A stretch of DNA of 64,000 nucleotides. Origin: Halopelagius fulvigenes (lineage in GTDB: Archaea > Halobacteriota > Halobacteria > Halobacteriales > Haloferacaceae). The translations under genes and the position numbers were made by a program. Positions within the stretch are counted from its first letter, which is position 1. Every line of letters starts with the position of its first letter. Where the stretch lies: contig NZ_JBHSXH010000015.1 of the NCBI RefSeq assembly GCF_042662625.1, positions 620,001 to 684,000 on the forward strand, in the 5' to 3' direction. Positions 62,232 through 64,000 of the stretch are shown here, one piece after another. The notes beneath the pieces were generated by a model. That model made no database searches. It had not been told where the DNA came from and saw only the letters and a list, made by a program, of their open reading frames with translations.

Positions 62232-63438
62232 ACTGTTCGACCTGTTCGCGGCGTCCGTCCGCGACGGCTTCGTGCAGGTGAGCGCGTTCGTCGCCGTGAC
62301 GGTTCTGCTCTTCAGTTACGTGCAGTACCGCACGGACGGCCGACTCGTCCGTCGGTTGGAGGAGAACCGCCGCGCCGGACCGCTGGTCGGCGCGCTGATG
62401 GGACTGACGCCGGGGTGCGGCGGCGCTATCGTGATGATGCCGCTGTACGTCCGCGGCACCGTCTCGTTCGGCACCGTCGTGGCGACGCTCGTCGCCACCG
62501 CGGGCGACTCGGCGTTCGTCCTGTTGGCTCTCGCCCCGAAGGCGGCGCTGTACGCCTACGGCATCGCCTTCGTCGCCGCCGTCGCCTTCGGGTACGGCAT
62601 CGACCGGTTCGGACTCGGCGTCTCGCGCGTCGACGCCGCGGTGGCGAGTCTCCGCCCCGCCGTCTCGGACGGGGGTGTGGCGGCACCCGCGGTCGGGAGT
62701 CAAGTCCACCACTACGCCGAAGCCGAAGGGTGCGCCGTCGATGGACCAACGCGCGACTCGTCGCTCGGACGGCGCGCGTCCCGACTCGCACTCGGCACGT
62801 GGTGGGTCGCCGCCGCCGTCGCCCTCGTCGTCGGCGTCCTCTACTTGCTCCGCGGCGCGCCGGAGGTTCCGCTGGCGCTCGGCCTCTCGTACGCCGGCGT
62901 CTTCACGCTCGTCGGCGTCGTCGGAACCGCGCTGTCGGCGTTCCTCTACTTCGTCGGCCGGCGCTACGTCGGCCACGGGCGCGTCGGCGAGGGCGAGAAC
63001 TCATTCGAGAGCGCCGCCGAGACGCTCACGCACGCGGCGATGGAGACGTCGTTCGTCACCGTCTGGGTCGTCGCCGCCTACCTCGTCTACGAGTACGCCG
63101 TCCTCTTCTCGGGCGTCGATATCGCCGCCGTCGCCGCCGCCGCGGGGGTTCTCGCCCCGGTGGCGGGCGCGGCCCTCGGACTCATCCCCGGGTGCGGCCC
63201 GCAGATCGTCCTCTCGGCGGCCTACGCGGAGGGTGCGATTCCGTTCTCGGCGCTGGCGGCGAACGCCATCAGTCAGGACGGCGACGCCCTCTTTCCCCTC
63301 ATCGCCATCAACAAGACGGCCGCCGTCGTCGCGAGTATCTACACCACGATTCCCGCCGTCGCCGTCGGCGTCGCCCTCCACCTGACGTGGACGGCCGTGT
63401 TCGGACTCCCGCAGTTCGGCTTCGGCGTCCTCGGGTGA
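62224..63438 (+). CDS. Putative manganese transporter (10-helix, arsenic-efflux-like family)
   Basis: A 404-residue membrane protein with ten helices in two inverted repeats. Each half carries a PGCG motif with surrounding sequence: MGLTPGCGGAIVMMPLYVRG in the first half and LGLIPGCGPQIVLSAAYAEG in the second, followed by AISQDGDALFPLIAINKTAA. A hydrophilic His-containing loop (VHHYAEAEGCAVD) joins the halves. The family is annotated as putative manganese or metal transporters. Start is GTG 62224 or GTG 62215. A palindromic operator lies upstream, indicating metal-controlled expression. The possible ATG-led N-terminus is discussed separately. Confidence 0.82.
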   Translation: MAELFDLFAASVRDGFVQVSAFVAVTVLLFSYVQYRTDGRLVRRLEENRRAGPLVGALMGLTPGCGGAIVMMPLYVRGTVSFGTVVATLVATAGDSAFVLLALAPKAALYAYGIAFVAAVAFGYGIDRFGLGVSRVDAAVASLRPAVSDGGVAAPAVGSQVHHYAEAEGCAVDGPTRDSSLGRRASRLALGTWWVAAAVALVVGVLYLLRGAPEVPLALGLSYAGVFTLVGVVGTALSAFLYFVGRRYVGHGRVGEGENSFESAAETLTHAAMETSFVTVWVVAAYLVYEYAVLFSGVDIAAVAAAAGVLAPVAGAALGLIPGCGPQIVLSAAYAEGAIPFSALAANAISQDGDALFPLIAINKTAAVVASIYTTIPAVAVGVALHLTWTAVFGLPQFGFGVLG

Positions 63439-63507
63439 CGGCTCGCGGCCCCCGCCCGCGGACGACTTATCTGTCCCCGGGTCGTCAGTTCCGTCAAGTG
63501 ATGTCCC

Positions 63508-63798
63508 GTGAGTGAGAGCGACGAATCCGTCGAAACCGAGCGCGTGTGGCTCGTCGAGCGGACGTACTCCGACGACGAACAGAACATCATCATCCTCGTG
63601 TACGCGACGCCCGACGGGTCGAAGTACCTCCGGAAGGAGCGGTCGCTGACGAGTTTCGGCGACGTGCGCGACACGACGGCGGCGCTTGAGGCGAAGCCCG
63701 GAAGCCTCGGGACGGTGGACGACCCGGAGCAACGCGAGCAGTACGCCGCGGAAGTCGAGCGAACGCGCGAACAGTACGCGCCGGACGACCTTATCTGA
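63508..63798 (+). CDS. Small acidic haloarchaeal protein, function unknown
   Basis: A 96-residue soluble protein beginning with GTG. RVWLVERTYSDDEQNIIILV and YATPDGSKYLRKERSLTSFG form a beta-hairpin-like core, followed by a charged helix ending YAAEVERTREQYAPDDLI. Acidic, Cys-free and with haloarchaeal codon bias, which supports a real gene. No motif is recognised. Confidence 0.68.
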   Translation: MSESDESVETERVWLVERTYSDDEQNIIILVYATPDGSKYLRKERSLTSFGDVRDTTAALEAKPGSLGTVDDPEQREQYAAEVERTREQYAPDDLI

Positions 63799-63922
63799 CG
63801 CCCCTCCGACCCCGCCCGACCCGCGCCGTTCGAATCGTACATTTGAACAATAATCCGTGGACAATTATCAAAGACCGTGAGCGAGAACTGCCCTCACAGT
63901 CCATGTGATAGGGAACATGCCC

Positions 63923-63931
63923 GGATTTATG
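63923..63931 (+). promoter_or_regulatory. Probable TATA box for the gene at the right edge
   Basis: GGATTTATG is centred about 30 bases before ATG 63957. Confidence 0.5.
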
Positions 63932-63956
63932 CGGAGAGGGCGAGTACCGTCGGGCG

Positions 63957-64000
63957 ATGGGAGAGTTATCTGAGTTGTTCGTGCCCGAGCGAATCGCCGT
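63957..64000 (+). CDS. Start of gene, probably ADP-forming acetate/acyl-CoA ligase (partial, 3' end outside window)
   Basis: Only 14 complete codons are visible, MGELSELFVPERIA. This resembles the start of haloarchaeal ADP-forming acetyl-CoA synthetase, which normally continues into a CoA-binding Rossmann domain. With so few residues this is a weak inference. The TATA box and the ATG support that a gene starts here. Confidence 0.5.
   Translation, partial: MGELSELFVPERIA

Overview
The window is chromosomal DNA from a halophilic archaeon (class Halobacteria; the gene set resembles Haloferacales, but genus cannot be fixed from sequence alone). The evidence is high GC, very acidic proteins, Tat-type signal peptides on lipoproteins, archaeal S15 and S3Ae ribosomal proteins, Bat-type HTH regulators, halocyanin, a squalene/phytoene synthase, and many TATA boxes about 27 bases upstream of start codons, as expected for leaderless transcripts.

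Layout. 1-2507: the C-terminal end of an MscS channel, an HD hydrolase, a peroxiredoxin and TatA. 2580-3939: tRNA-Arg(CCU) followed by a duplicated piece of its own 3' end, an AT-rich stretch and an AT-rich Nudix gene, probably the remnant of an integrated element. 3939-6681: a membrane histidine kinase, a chemotaxis transducer reduced to its two ends, and a sulfatase-like protein. 7072-17666: a type IV pilus-like / type II secretion-like operon (ATPase, membrane platform and five coupled pilin-like genes) with a sixth, convergent pilin-like gene; the ATPase gene carries a +1 frameshift.

17766-20838: small membrane and regulatory proteins, an alpha/beta hydrolase and an EamA transporter broken by an in-frame TGA. 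20898-30863: a sensory block with a 1,801-residue protein (seven PAS, four GAF, Bat-type C-terminus), a GNAT, a GAF-PAS histidine kinase and a methyltransferase. 30873-33000: an aldo/keto reductase, a lower-GC membrane protein and tRNA-Ala(GGC) with repeated copies of its 3' end. 33202-35857: the rps15 - RecJ-like - pcc1 - rps3ae operon, joining translation, replication and tRNA modification.

35993-49641: housekeeping and membrane genes (halocyanin, CDP-alcohol phosphatidyltransferase, acyl-CoA dehydrogenase, squalene synthase family, haem-copper oxidase subunit III, a K+ channel with two RCK modules, a methyltransferase, a 727-residue coiled-coil protein of unknown function, purA). 49660-64000: a lipoprotein, a Trm112-like protein, a Bat-like HTH, the CbiX - DR2241 cobalamin pair, cysS, tandem SOUL proteins, a thioredoxin reductase, a YbaK pseudogene, a putative manganese exporter behind a palindromic operator, and the first codons of what looks like an ADP-forming acyl-CoA synthetase.

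Four loci carry single-base or small lesions (pilus ATPase frameshift, EamA stop, YbaK stop plus frameshift, and possibly the transporter N-terminus). Some may be assembly errors; the YbaK case looks like genuine decay.
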